Position numbers and translations under genes: made by a program. Under the pieces are notes generated by a model. That model had not been told where the DNA came from and searched no databases. It was given only the letters and a program-made list of their open reading frames with translations. Positions 7,203 through 13,484 of a stretch of DNA of 13,484 nucleotides are shown piece after piece. This stretch comes from JBEDKD01 sp041172365 (GTDB taxonomy: Bacteria > Cyanobacteriota > Cyanobacteriia > Cyanobacteriales > Microcoleaceae): NCBI GenBank assembly GCA_041172365.1, contig JBEDKD010000511.1:1-13484 (forward strand), in the 5' to 3' direction. Each line of letters begins with the position of its first letter. Position 1 is the stretch's first letter.

Positions 7203-7298
7203 GTACTAAAAAATCACCCTTGATCAGTGAATGGTTTTAAATCTCACCATAGGAGATTCGTGATAAAAATCCAAACAAGAAATCATAAATACCAAATT
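7203..7298. other. Spacer unique to repeat copy B
   Basis: About 96 bases separate repeat blocks 1 and 2 here, against about 25 in copy A. The extra sequence holds a small hairpin, AATCTC (7240-7245) with GAGATT (7253-7258). It may be an insertion in copy B or a deletion in copy A. No gene is visible. Confidence 0.4.
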
Positions 7299-7355
7299 GG
7301 TATGATGGCAGTCACAAAAAACCCTCAGTAGCTCCTCAGAGGCTTTGATATTTGG
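7299..7355. repeat. Dispersed repeat block 2, copy B
   Basis: It matches 4266-4322 over its length with a few substitutions and one-base shifts: GGTATGATGGC, A-run, CCTCAGTA, CCTCAGA, GCTTTGATATT. In this copy the sequence just before it extends to the palindrome ACCAAATTGGT. Confidence 0.65.
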
Positions 7356-7379
7356 ATATCTTTGATACCCGCAACAGGG

Positions 7380-7385
7380 TATAAT
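7380..7385 (+). promoter_or_regulatory. Perfect -10 box (TATAAT) ahead of the desaturase
   Basis: TATAAT sits inside the dyad GGTATAATACC, itself next to a hairpin formed by ATACCC (7366-7371) and GGGTAT (7378-7383). The nearest -35 candidates, TTGATA at 7362 and TTGGAT at 7352, have poor spacing (12 and 22 bases). If used, transcription would begin at about 7392, exactly where the palindromic element begins, giving a roughly 145-base leader. Confidence 0.4.
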
Positions 7386-7392
7386 ACCTTGG

Positions 7393-7499
7393 GAGCATCT
7401 CAAATTGGCAAAAAAAACTGTAGTGGGAGCCTCTAGCTCCCTAGGGATCGAAGAGAGAGCCAGAGGCTCCCACTACTAATTTACCCGCTTGAGATGCTC
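7393..7499. mobile_element. MITE-like palindromic element in the desaturase leader
   Basis: The ends are perfect 11-bp terminal inverted repeats, GAGCATCTCAA (7393-7403) and TTGAGATGCTC (7489-7499). Nested inside are two 20-base arms with one mismatch: GTAGTGGGAGCCTC at 7420-7439 and its complement at 7457-7476. The unit is about 107 bp and encodes nothing. I see no clear target duplication. It ends 37 bases before the desaturase start codon. It could fold as a strong hairpin in the leader transcript. Confidence 0.7.
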
Positions 7500-7536
7500 A
7501 CGAATAGGTCAGCGAATCTGCAAATTTTTCTTTAAC

Positions 7537-8661
7537 ATGACAGCATCCAAGGTAATTTTTGCCAAAAGCAATGGTTTTTGGAAAGAGCTAAACAGTCGAG
7601 TCGAAGCCTACTTTCAGGCTGAAAACATCTCAAAACGTGATAATCCACAGATGTACCTTAAAACAGTAATTCTACTGTTGTGGATGATCGCGGCTTACAC
7701 TTTCACCCTTTTTGGGCCCCCCATTATGGGGCTGAAAATTCTTGGTTGTATTGTTTTTGCCTTGGGCTTGGCGGGTTTTGCCTTTTGTGTTGGCCACGAT
7801 GCCAATCACGGAGGTTATTCTAATCACAAATGGGTAAATTATAGTCTGGGTTTAACCTATGACTTAATCGGGCTTTCTAGTTACTTATGGAAATTCCGCC
7901 ATAACTATCTACACCACACCTATACAAATATTCTCGGTCACGATGTCGAAATTCACGGCGATGGCTTAGTGCGAATGTCACCGGATATGCCCCACGAGTG
8001 GTATCATAAATTTCAACATCTGTTTATCTGGTTTATTTATCCCTTCATTCCTTTATATTGGTCGTTATGCGATGTTCAAATTATTTTGTTCAAGCGCAAA
8101 TATCACGATCATGTAGTTCCCAAACCTTCTTTTATCAAATTAGCAACTTTGCTCCTGGGTAAGGTGGGTTGGCTAGGGATTTTTATTGGTGTACCCCTCG
8201 CGGTGGGTTACACTCCATTAGAGGTAATTCTAGGTTTTATTCTCACATTTTTTACCTATGGATTACTAATTTGTGAGGTATTCATGCTGGCTCATGTGAT
8301 GGATACTGCGGAATTTATTACTCCCACGGCTGAAGAAAATCGTATTGAGGATGAGTGGGCTATTTTTCAGGTTCGCACGACGGTTGATTTTGCACCCAAT
8401 AATCCATTTGTTACTTGGTATGTGGGGGGATTAAACTATCAGGTTGTCCATCACTTATTCCCTCATATCTGTCACATTCATTATCCTCAAATTTCTAAAA
8501 TTTTAGCAGAAGTTTGTGAGGAATTTGGTGTCAATTATCAAATTTACCACTCTTTATCGGGCGCGATCGCGTCGAATTATAACTGGTTAAAAACGATGAG
8601 TTTCCCACCGGAAACCCCCGTCACGAAGACTCGTCAACTGGCGAGTAATTTGGTCGAATAA
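7537..8661 (+). CDS. desD: Acyl-lipid delta-6 fatty acid desaturase (DesD type)
   Basis: This membrane di-iron desaturase should introduce the delta-6 double bond into membrane-lipid acyl chains, making gamma-linolenic or stearidonic acid with ferredoxin as electron donor. The 374-residue protein carries three histidine boxes: HDANH (87-91), HNYLHH (122-127) and QVVHH (302-306). The Q of the third box marks front-end desaturases. As recalled, the match to Synechocystis DesD is close, with LHHTYTNILGHDVEIHGDG at 125-143 and HLFPHICHIHYPQ at 306-318. Hydrophobic segments lie at about 43-83, 161-186 and 203-253. There is no cytochrome b5 fusion. I chose ATG 7537 because the frame opens further upstream only within the palindromic element and DesD begins at this point. 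There is no Shine-Dalgarno site. It is convergent with the next gene. Confidence 0.88.
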   Translation: MTASKVIFAKSNGFWKELNSRVEAYFQAENISKRDNPQMYLKTVILLLWMIAAYTFTLFGPPIMGLKILGCIVFALGLAGFAFCVGHDANHGGYSNHKWVNYSLGLTYDLIGLSSYLWKFRHNYLHHTYTNILGHDVEIHGDGLVRMSPDMPHEWYHKFQHLFIWFIYPFIPLYWSLCDVQIILFKRKYHDHVVPKPSFIKLATLLLGKVGWLGIFIGVPLAVGYTPLEVILGFILTFFTYGLLICEVFMLAHVMDTAEFITPTAEENRIEDEWAIFQVRTTVDFAPNNPFVTWYVGGLNYQVVHHLFPHICHIHYPQISKILAEVCEEFGVNYQIYHSLSGAIASNYNWLKTMSFPPETPVTKTRQLASNLVE

Positions 8662-8670
8662 ATTAACCAC

Positions 8671-8709
8671 AGATACACACAGATAAATTTATATTTTCTG
8701 TGTGTATCT
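8671..8709. terminator. Bidirectional hairpin between convergent desD and the GH15-like gene
   Basis: A perfect 13-bp inverted repeat, AGATACACACAGA with TCTGTGTGTATCT, encloses a 13-base AT-rich loop. It lies ten bases after the desaturase stop and eleven bases after the GH15-like stop on the other strand. No strong T-run follows on either strand, so efficiency is uncertain. The ACCACAGATACACACAGA text resembles a common dispersed bacterial repeat. Confidence 0.65.
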
Positions 8710-8720
8710 ATGTTTATTCT

Positions 8721-11700
8721 TTACGCGGTTTTCACTTCCCCTTGGGCGAGGAAACGGAAGGCTTTGACGATATAACTCCCACAAACATAAGGGGAGGTTT
8801 CATAAAAACTTTGCCACGCGATCGCCTTATCTTGATCATATTGACGGGCGCGATCGTAATGTTGGTCTAACCAATTTAAGCGCACAGCATGACCAATTAA
8901 AACATCTAAAACAATATACTCTTCAATTTGTAACTCAGGATTTTTTTGTGTAATTTCCGCTAATTCTATCAACGCCTCAATATTGACTTGACGATATTCC
9001 GCCGCGGAAATTTTATTTAACAAATGTTCCACCTGTAAGGCAAAATTTTTCTCCCCCGGAGTCATTTCTGACAAAATTAAATCACTATCCAAACGATTAC
9101 GACGTTCCAATTTATCCCCAATAATTAACCCCTTACAATGTTGTAATAAGCCCCACACCTTCGGATAAAAATCCTTGGGAACACGATTTAAAGAACCCTC
9201 CTTTTGTCGCTGACGCCGCCATCCCCCCGTAGGCATTTCTGCATCTTGATACGGTACGGGTAAAACTTCCCAGTTAATCATCTGATTTGACTGTTTTAAA
9301 TGTAATAACTCCTGTTGACGTAAAACCTGATTCATCCCCTCATATCCCGCTAACACTTCCCGTAAACGAGTGCGAATTTCAAAGGGACTTAACTGCATTA
9401 ATTTTTCATAGGCTTCATTTTGCGATATCTCTAATTCATTGGCTAATTCACTGGTAATTAACAGCATAAAATAACTCACTCGCAATGTCAGTAAACCCTT
9501 AAATAAATCCGGTTCTGATTTAATTAATAACCCTAAATAAATCAGAATTTCTTGAGTTAATACTCGTTCTCGAATATCCTCACTACAGAATAGGCGGATT
9601 TTTTCCATTATTTCTGTATAGGAACTCGGTTGAGAAATCACCGAATCTTCACTGTAAGCTTTTCCTACAGTCACCTGTTTTCCTCTTACTAAAATATCCG
9701 TTACCGCGTCGGATAAACTAATATCAACTTTATTCAATAAACCCGCGCTATAACGGACAACAGCCCAATGAATTTGACTTTGAGGGTTTCCGGCTTTCAC
9801 ATAAATTTCTTTAAGTAAATCCGCGACAGTCACAGGGACACCATAACCACCAAATCCGGTATCAAATTCTAATCCTTTCAAGCGAATTAATGTCCTTAAT
9901 AATTCCACTTGTTCATACAAATTTTGGGAATTCCGCAGGGAAACAAGTAATAATTTCAGGTCGGTTTGAAACTCTAATTGAAATTCTTGAGTATGACTTA
10001 AAGGACGAGTTTGCTCTGGATTATACCCTAAATAAGAACTAAGAGACTTTGCTTCTTGGAGGGTTTCTTTGTCAAACTCAAAATCATGGAGAAAGTCTAT
10101 TCTTTCTGAGCCTGCTGTTAATATAAATTGGTTCAGGTTAGCTAATTTTACCGGGACTTCTTGACAAGAACCATCCCTCATTTCTTTAATTAAATTTAAG
10201 AAGGCTTCTCGTCCGGTTTCTAACATTGTATGAGTGAGTAATAATGTCATTGTCGGTCGTCCTAATTGTGACCAATGACGATGAATATAGGCGAGTTCAC
10301 TCTTAATTTGAAAGACTAAAAAATGATAGTCTAAGGTTAAGTAAAATTCCTGTTGATCTAAGAACGCGGGCAAAAAGACAATGGTTTCGCCACGAATTTG
10401 AAAGACTCTGGAAGTGGTTAAACTTCTTAGGCGTCGGAGTGGTCTTCCTGTTAGTCCTAACGCGTCATTTCGCCCGATTTGGGAATAGGCTAACGCGAGT
10501 TCTTTTGCATGACGAATGGAAATTGGCGCGACTTGTTTTGGGGTTTGGGTGGCAATTCCTTGATCGGCTAATTCGGCTTGTAATTTTTCATCTTCCGCTA
10601 ACAATGCTATTTGTATTAAGGATTCGCGATCGTGTCCTAATGAAAGATGACGATTAAGGGGATCAATATCTCCTAATTCGATTAATTTTTCCTCAAGAAG
10701 TTGACCGAGAAAATATAAACTTTGCGCCCAAACAAGAGGGATATTTTCATTAGGTAAACGAGTCTGACTGTGGGGATTTTGTTTTTCTGCTTCTATTTTA
10801 TCCTTGGGGACATAATAGAGTTCTGGTAATAAATTAAAACCATCAATTTCGACTACAAGTGAGTTTAACCGCTGTTTATATTCTTGTGTTTGTTCGGAGT
10901 TACGCTGAAATAAACCATCAAGAAAGAGATAGGTAAAAAATAAAGGCCATTCACTTTCGATATGTTCAAATTGTTTAAGCTCATGGGGTTCATAATGTAA
11001 ACGTTTGGTATTTTCTAAAACGGTTTGATGTCCATCTCGTAAGAAGCGTTTACAACCATAATTTCCTTGTAATTTTTCGATGATTTTTTGTTTGGTGCGT
11101 TGACGGATTTCTCGATTTTCCACAGCAAACGCGGGAAAACTAATTACACTTAATAAGGCGGCATCGACTTCTTTGGAACTTGATTCTCTGGGGAGGATTG
11201 ATTCTAAGGTGGTGCGAGTGCGGGCAATTTCATCGGGTAAAACGTGAATAACGGATGCTTGATTACCGGAAATTCCAAATAAATTACAGCCATTAATGGC
11301 TTCTAAGGCTGCTTTTGCCATCCCTACGGAGCTGGCATTTAATTCGGCTTTCCCGTGATTAATTTTATTCCCTCTTTCCCAAATTCCGTAATCAGGGGTG
11401 CGGTAAGCTCGTCCGATATAATAGACTAAATTTTGGACAAAGTTAACTTCATCTAATGTAAAAATTATGTTTAATCCTGAGGCGGTCATTTGTGCTAAAA
11501 TCAGGATAAAGATAGAGGTTGCATCTAATTGTAAATGTCCCCATTCGTCGTCTCCTACGACAATATCTCCGGTTTGGGTATTGTATTTCGCGTGGAGGGC
11601 ATCGAGGTGAGATTGAGTCTTTTTAAAGTTTTCGACTTTGTGGGATTGTCGCATCATGGCAAACAATAACCCACGCATTAGTTTTATGACACTATGCTCT

Positions 11701-11942
11701 AATTCATAGGTTCGATCGCGCTTGGCATCTATTTTTCGATAAGCCAAGGCTAATCCCCAAACGGCTAAAATGCTATAAACATTATCACGCACCCAAGCAT
11801 CTGTATAGTCACCGTGGGCAGTGATCGCGGTACTCGCGGGCAGTAACCCACTAATGGGGTTTTGACGTTTGATAATAATACTTTTAATTTGGTGATAGTA
11901 ATACTCCAAACGCTCTTGTCTTTGAGGGGCTGTCATTGCCAT
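8721..11942 (-). CDS. GH15-like protein, full-length homologue of phosphorylase kinase alpha/beta regulatory subunit
   Basis: The 1073 residues line up, as I recall it, with animal phosphorylase kinase alpha subunits almost end to end. The N-terminal (alpha/alpha)6 GH15-type domain covers about 10-430: DAWVRDNVYSILAVWGL (48-64), KYNTQTGD (119-126), GDDEWGHLQLDATS (130-143), YGIWERG (185-191), ELNASSVGMAKAALEA (200-215), KEVDAALLSVISFPAFAVE (257-275) and GCKRFLRDG (296-304). E189 in WERG is the expected position of the GH15 general acid. The middle shows DPLNRHLS (427-434), LDQQEFYLTLDYH (528-540), HTMLE (571-575) and HWAVVRYSAGLLNK (725-738). The C-terminal part keeps LTQEILIYLGL (795-805), LNRVPKDFYPKVWGLLQ (918-934) and EMTPGEKNFALQVEHLLNK (959-977). 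The serine-rich phosphorylation segment is short and the CaaX prenylation tail is missing. No kinase or phosphorylase gene is nearby. It may be a glycosidase or a glycogen-sensing regulator; function unknown. ATG 11942 is preceded by a purine-rich stretch; ATG 11936 is an alternative. Confidence 0.85.
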   Translation of the reverse strand: MAMTAPQRQERLEYYYHQIKSIIIKRQNPISGLLPASTAITAHGDYTDAWVRDNVYSILAVWGLALAYRKIDAKRDRTYELEHSVIKLMRGLLFAMMRQSHKVENFKKTQSHLDALHAKYNTQTGDIVVGDDEWGHLQLDATSIFILILAQMTASGLNIIFTLDEVNFVQNLVYYIGRAYRTPDYGIWERGNKINHGKAELNASSVGMAKAALEAINGCNLFGISGNQASVIHVLPDEIARTRTTLESILPRESSSKEVDAALLSVISFPAFAVENREIRQRTKQKIIEKLQGNYGCKRFLRDGHQTVLENTKRLHYEPHELKQFEHIESEWPLFFTYLFLDGLFQRNSEQTQEYKQRLNSLVVEIDGFNLLPELYYVPKDKIEAEKQNPHSQTRLPNENIPLVWAQSLYFLGQLLEEKLIELGDIDPLNRHLSLGHDRESLIQIALLAEDEKLQAELADQGIATQTPKQVAPISIRHAKELALAYSQIGRNDALGLTGRPLRRLRSLTTSRVFQIRGETIVFLPAFLDQQEFYLTLDYHFLVFQIKSELAYIHRHWSQLGRPTMTLLLTHTMLETGREAFLNLIKEMRDGSCQEVPVKLANLNQFILTAGSERIDFLHDFEFDKETLQEAKSLSSYLGYNPEQTRPLSHTQEFQLEFQTDLKLLLVSLRNSQNLYEQVELLRTLIRLKGLEFDTGFGGYGVPVTVADLLKEIYVKAGNPQSQIHWAVVRYSAGLLNKVDISLSDAVTDILVRGKQVTVGKAYSEDSVISQPSSYTEIMEKIRLFCSEDIRERVLTQEILIYLGLLIKSEPDLFKGLLTLRVSYFMLLITSELANELEISQNEAYEKLMQLSPFEIRTRLREVLAGYEGMNQVLRQQELLHLKQSNQMINWEVLPVPYQDAEMPTGGWRRQRQKEGSLNRVPKDFYPKVWGLLQHCKGLIIGDKLERRNRLDSDLILSEMTPGEKNFALQVEHLLNKISAAEYRQVNIEALIELAEITQKNPELQIEEYIVLDVLIGHAVRLNWLDQHYDRARQYDQDKAIAWQSFYETSPYVCGSYIVKAFRFLAQGEVKTA

Positions 11943-12325
11943 AGATTTTTTTCTCTTTTATCCTGATTTGTTGACAAATGTCTCGGAAGGTAAATTTAAC
12001 GATGCCAGTTACGCGATCGTGTTTTCCTTAGCCAGATTTTACCAAATCTTTACCCGTTTACTTAATCTTTTCTGTAAGAAGGAAGAGGGAAGAAGGAAGA
12101 AGGAAGAAGGAAGAAGGAAGAAGGAAGAGGGAAGAAGGAAGAAGGAAGAAGGAAGAGGGAAGAGGGAAGAAGGAAGAAAGAAGAGGGAAGAAGGAAGAGG
12201 GAAGAAGGAAGAAGGAAGAGGGAAGAAGGAAGAGGGAAGTAGCTTTGTTAAATATTCTTATTGACTAATCAGTTATTTCTCCAACCCAACCGACGGATAG
12301 CCCTTAACAAAATTAGGTGATCGAT
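11943..12325. other. Divergent spacer between GH15-like gene and small protein gene
   Basis: The spacer should hold the GH15-like promoter on the left, though no good -10/-35 pair is visible there; the dyad TTGTCAACAAA lies at about 11969-11979. The centre is the GGAAGAR array. The right part (12242-12325) is AT-rich and ends in a strong ribosome-binding site. A + strand open frame through the array is only the translated repeat. Confidence 0.5.
12081..12241 (+). repeat. 23-unit heptamer array, GGAAGAR
   Basis: Counting from 12081 there are 23 consecutive seven-base units. Nearly all are GGAAGAA or GGAAGAG; unit 15 is AGAAGAG and the last is GGAAGTA. The array is pure purine on the + strand until that last unit. 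It lies about 140 bases upstream of the GH15-like start. Such heptamer arrays are a known feature of cyanobacterial genomes and usually vary in copy number between strains. Confidence 0.9.
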
Positions 12326-12460
12326 ATGTCTTATCGTATAAATGAAAATCATGCCCCTTTACTGAAAATTGTCTATTCTAAAGTAATCATAAATGGCAAA
12401 GAGCGTCTCATCCCCCTAGAATTATACGCGGATGGCTCTCTCAAACCCCAACAAATGTAA
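12326..12460 (+). CDS. Small conserved-looking hypothetical protein, 44 residues
   Basis: The frame reads MSYRINENHAPLLKIVYSKV and continues NGKERLIPLELYADGSLKPQ, ending QM. I do not recognise a named family. A real gene is supported by a strong Shine-Dalgarno site, AGGTGA at 12315-12320, five bases before the ATG, which is rare among the other genes here. The composition is also that of a folded soluble protein, with alternating hydrophobic and charged residues (KIVYSKVIINGKERLIPLEL looks like two beta strands). It has no signal peptide or membrane segment. It lies between the heptamer array and the glycosyltransferase, in the same direction as the latter but 155 bases away with a hairpin and a promoter candidate between. 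No function is proposed. Confidence 0.65.
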   Translation: MSYRINENHAPLLKIVYSKVIINGKERLIPLELYADGSLKPQQM

Positions 12461-12500
12461 TTACCAGTGATTCACCAAGGATGTTAACGGAATAGAAAAG

Positions 12501-12518
12501 AGACTGGGTACTCAGTCT
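12501..12518 (+). terminator. Small hairpin after the 44-residue gene
   Basis: AGACTG (12501-12506) pairs with CAGTCT (12513-12518) around a self-complementary centre. It lies 40 bases after the stop. The following sequence, TAAATTTGAC, is a poor U-tract, so this is at best a weak terminator. Confidence 0.3.
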
Positions 12519-12523
12519 TAAAT

Positions 12524-12552
12524 TTGACATCCCCATTTTTACCCTCTAGTCT
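12524..12552 (+). promoter_or_regulatory. Candidate sigma-70-type promoter for the wecG-family gene
   Basis: A consensus -35 TTGACA (12524-12529) is followed after 17 bases by TAGTCT (12547-12552), a moderate -10. Transcription would start at about 12559, leaving a leader of about 57 bases before ATG 12616. It supports separate expression from the small upstream gene. Confidence 0.45.
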
Positions 12553-12615
12553 AATGTCATTATTTGAGGTATTCTAACCTAGAAAGTAAGTCTTTTGGTG
12601 TGAGAGTACGGAAAT

Positions 12616-13344
12616 ATGAATACAACAGTGCAAGTCTTTCCCGTTTTGGGACTTCCTGTGCATTTATCGGATAATTATCCGAGTTATTTGTTATCACGTT
12701 TAAAGAAAGGTTTAGGGAGTCATGTTGTCACTTTAAACGCGGAAATGTGTATGCAAGCTGAGAAAGCTTCCCGGCTGGCTAACATCATTAATTCTGCTGA
12801 TTTAGTTATTCCCGATGGCGCGGGTATTGTGTTCTATTTGCGTCTCAAAGGGAAAAAAATTAAACGGTTTCCGGGGATTGAATTAGCGGAATCTCTTTTA
12901 TCTCAACTTACTACCTTTTATCCTTCTCCTTCTGTCTTTTTCTTTGGAGGGGCTCCGGGTGTCGCGATCGCGGCTTCGGAGACTTGGCATCATAAAATAC
13001 CAGAAGTCGCGATCGCGTGTCAACATGGTTATCTTGGCGGGGATGAAGAAACCCAATTAAAGGAAACCTTAAAACAACTACAACCCCAGTTAATATTTGT
13101 CGGATTAGGAGTCCCGCGTCAAGAATATTGGATCGCGGAAAATAAACATTTATGCCCTCACTCAATTTGGGTGGGAGTAGGAGGAAGTTTCGATATTTGG
13201 GCAGGCACGAAAGAGCGAGCACCCGCGTGGTTTTGCGATAATAATTTAGAATGGTTATATCGTTTATATCAAGAGCCTTGGCGGTGGCGTAGAATGTTAG
13301 CTTTACCTCAATTTGCTTGGAAAGCAATTTGGCATCGCGCCTAA
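12616..13344 (+). CDS. WecG/TagA/CpsF family glycosyltransferase
   Basis: Members of this family (GT26) transfer N-acetylmannosamine-type sugars to lipid-linked acceptors in making surface polysaccharides, at the cytoplasmic face of the membrane. The 242 residues contain the signature order: VTLNAEMCMQA (38-48), ADLVIPDGAGIVFYLRLKG (61-79), FFFGGAPGVA (108-117), FVGLGVPRQEYWI (161-173) and WVGVGGSFDIWAGTKERAP (185-203). The ending LEWLYRLYQEPWRWRRM (211-227) is also characteristic. D67 in PDGAG corresponds to the catalytic aspartate described for TagA, and T39 and N41 to conserved active-site residues. There is no membrane segment; the basic, tryptophan-rich C-terminus probably serves membrane association. 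GAGAG and GGAAA lie just before ATG 12616. No other polysaccharide gene is in view, though the window ends soon after. The acceptor cannot be told. Confidence 0.88.
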   Translation: MNTTVQVFPVLGLPVHLSDNYPSYLLSRLKKGLGSHVVTLNAEMCMQAEKASRLANIINSADLVIPDGAGIVFYLRLKGKKIKRFPGIELAESLLSQLTTFYPSPSVFFFGGAPGVAIAASETWHHKIPEVAIACQHGYLGGDEETQLKETLKQLQPQLIFVGLGVPRQEYWIAENKHLCPHSIWVGVGGSFDIWAGTKERAPAWFCDNNLEWLYRLYQEPWRWRRMLALPQFAWKAIWHRA

Positions 13345-13357
13345 TAGACATCTCCAT

Positions 13358-13484
13358 CAACTACTATAGGGTAGGCATCTTGCCTGCCATTGAGCCGATT
13401 TTTCAACTACTGTAGGGTAGGCATCTTGCCTGCCATTGAGCCGATTTTTCAACTACTGTAGGGTAGGCATCTTGCCTGCCATTG
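13358..13484. repeat. 46-bp tandem repeat, at least 2.8 copies, running off the window
   Basis: Units begin at 13358, 13404 and 13450 and start CAACTACTGTAGGGTAGGCA. The first differs at one base (CTATAGG for CTGTAGG); the rest are identical as far as they can be read. Each unit holds a stem of GGTAGGCA with TGCCTGCC (one G-T pair) over a three-base loop. The third copy is cut by the window edge. It lies 14 bases after the glycosyltransferase stop and may add terminator-like hairpins. Confidence 0.85.

Noticed and set aside
7489..7536. A longer N-terminus for the desaturase (16 extra residues)
   Set aside because: These codons lie partly in the palindromic element, and the DesD family begins at the ATG at 7537.
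10439..10657. A 72-codon + strand frame
   Set aside because: It is antisense to the GH15-like gene, with no start signal or family motif.
11968..12264. A 98-codon + strand open frame rich in K-E-G-R repeats
   Set aside because: The repeat part is just the translated heptamer array. It starts at a TTG with no ribosome site and the non-repeat part resembles nothing known.
12911..13360. A 149-codon - strand open frame
   Set aside because: It lies antisense within the well-supported WecG-family gene, has no family signature, and its composition follows from the codons of the opposite strand.
13358..13484. CRISPR array
   Set aside because: The units are identical end to end with no variable spacers; it is a plain tandem repeat.

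Overview
The window is cyanobacterial chromosome. The evidence is eight perfect copies of the HIP1 octamer GCGATCGC (for example at 202, 246, 2477 and 2740), a Ftn2/ZipN division protein, a DesD-type acyl-lipid desaturase and heptanucleotide repeats of the STRR kind. I cannot fix the genus from the sequence alone. The DNA is rather AT-rich and the gaps between genes are loaded with small repeats.

Layout. Positions 1-57 hold a CCCCARY-type heptamer repeat. Then zipN/ftn2 (+) runs convergently into sucC (-), with one strong hairpin terminator between them. Upstream of sucC comes a decayed, internally deleted duplicate of a PD-(D/E)XK (Rpn/DUF4351-type) nuclease gene, a dispersed repeat, and then the intact nuclease gene (-) with its own terminator. 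A divergent gap of about 450 bp leads to a coclaurine-N-methyltransferase/cyclopropane-synthase-like methyltransferase (+). A repeat-rich 650 bp spacer follows, holding a second copy of the dispersed repeat and a MITE-like palindromic element, and ends at a delta-6-type fatty acid desaturase (+). The desaturase is convergent, across another hairpin, with a 1073-residue GH15/phosphorylase-kinase-alpha-like protein (-). Upstream of that gene lies a 23-unit GGAAGAR heptamer array, then a 44-residue small protein (+) and a WecG/TagA/CpsF glycosyltransferase (+). The window ends inside a 46-bp tandem repeat.

How the genes fit together. There is no obvious single operon; most genes look singly transcribed. 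The methyltransferase and the desaturase could both act on lipids, but repeats separate them and a functional link is only a possibility. The most striking gene is the 1073-residue protein. Its whole length reads like the regulatory alpha subunit of animal phosphorylase kinase, in a bacterium and with no kinase gene beside it. Second most notable is the methyltransferase, which keeps the family fold motifs but lacks the glutamate normally found at the active site.
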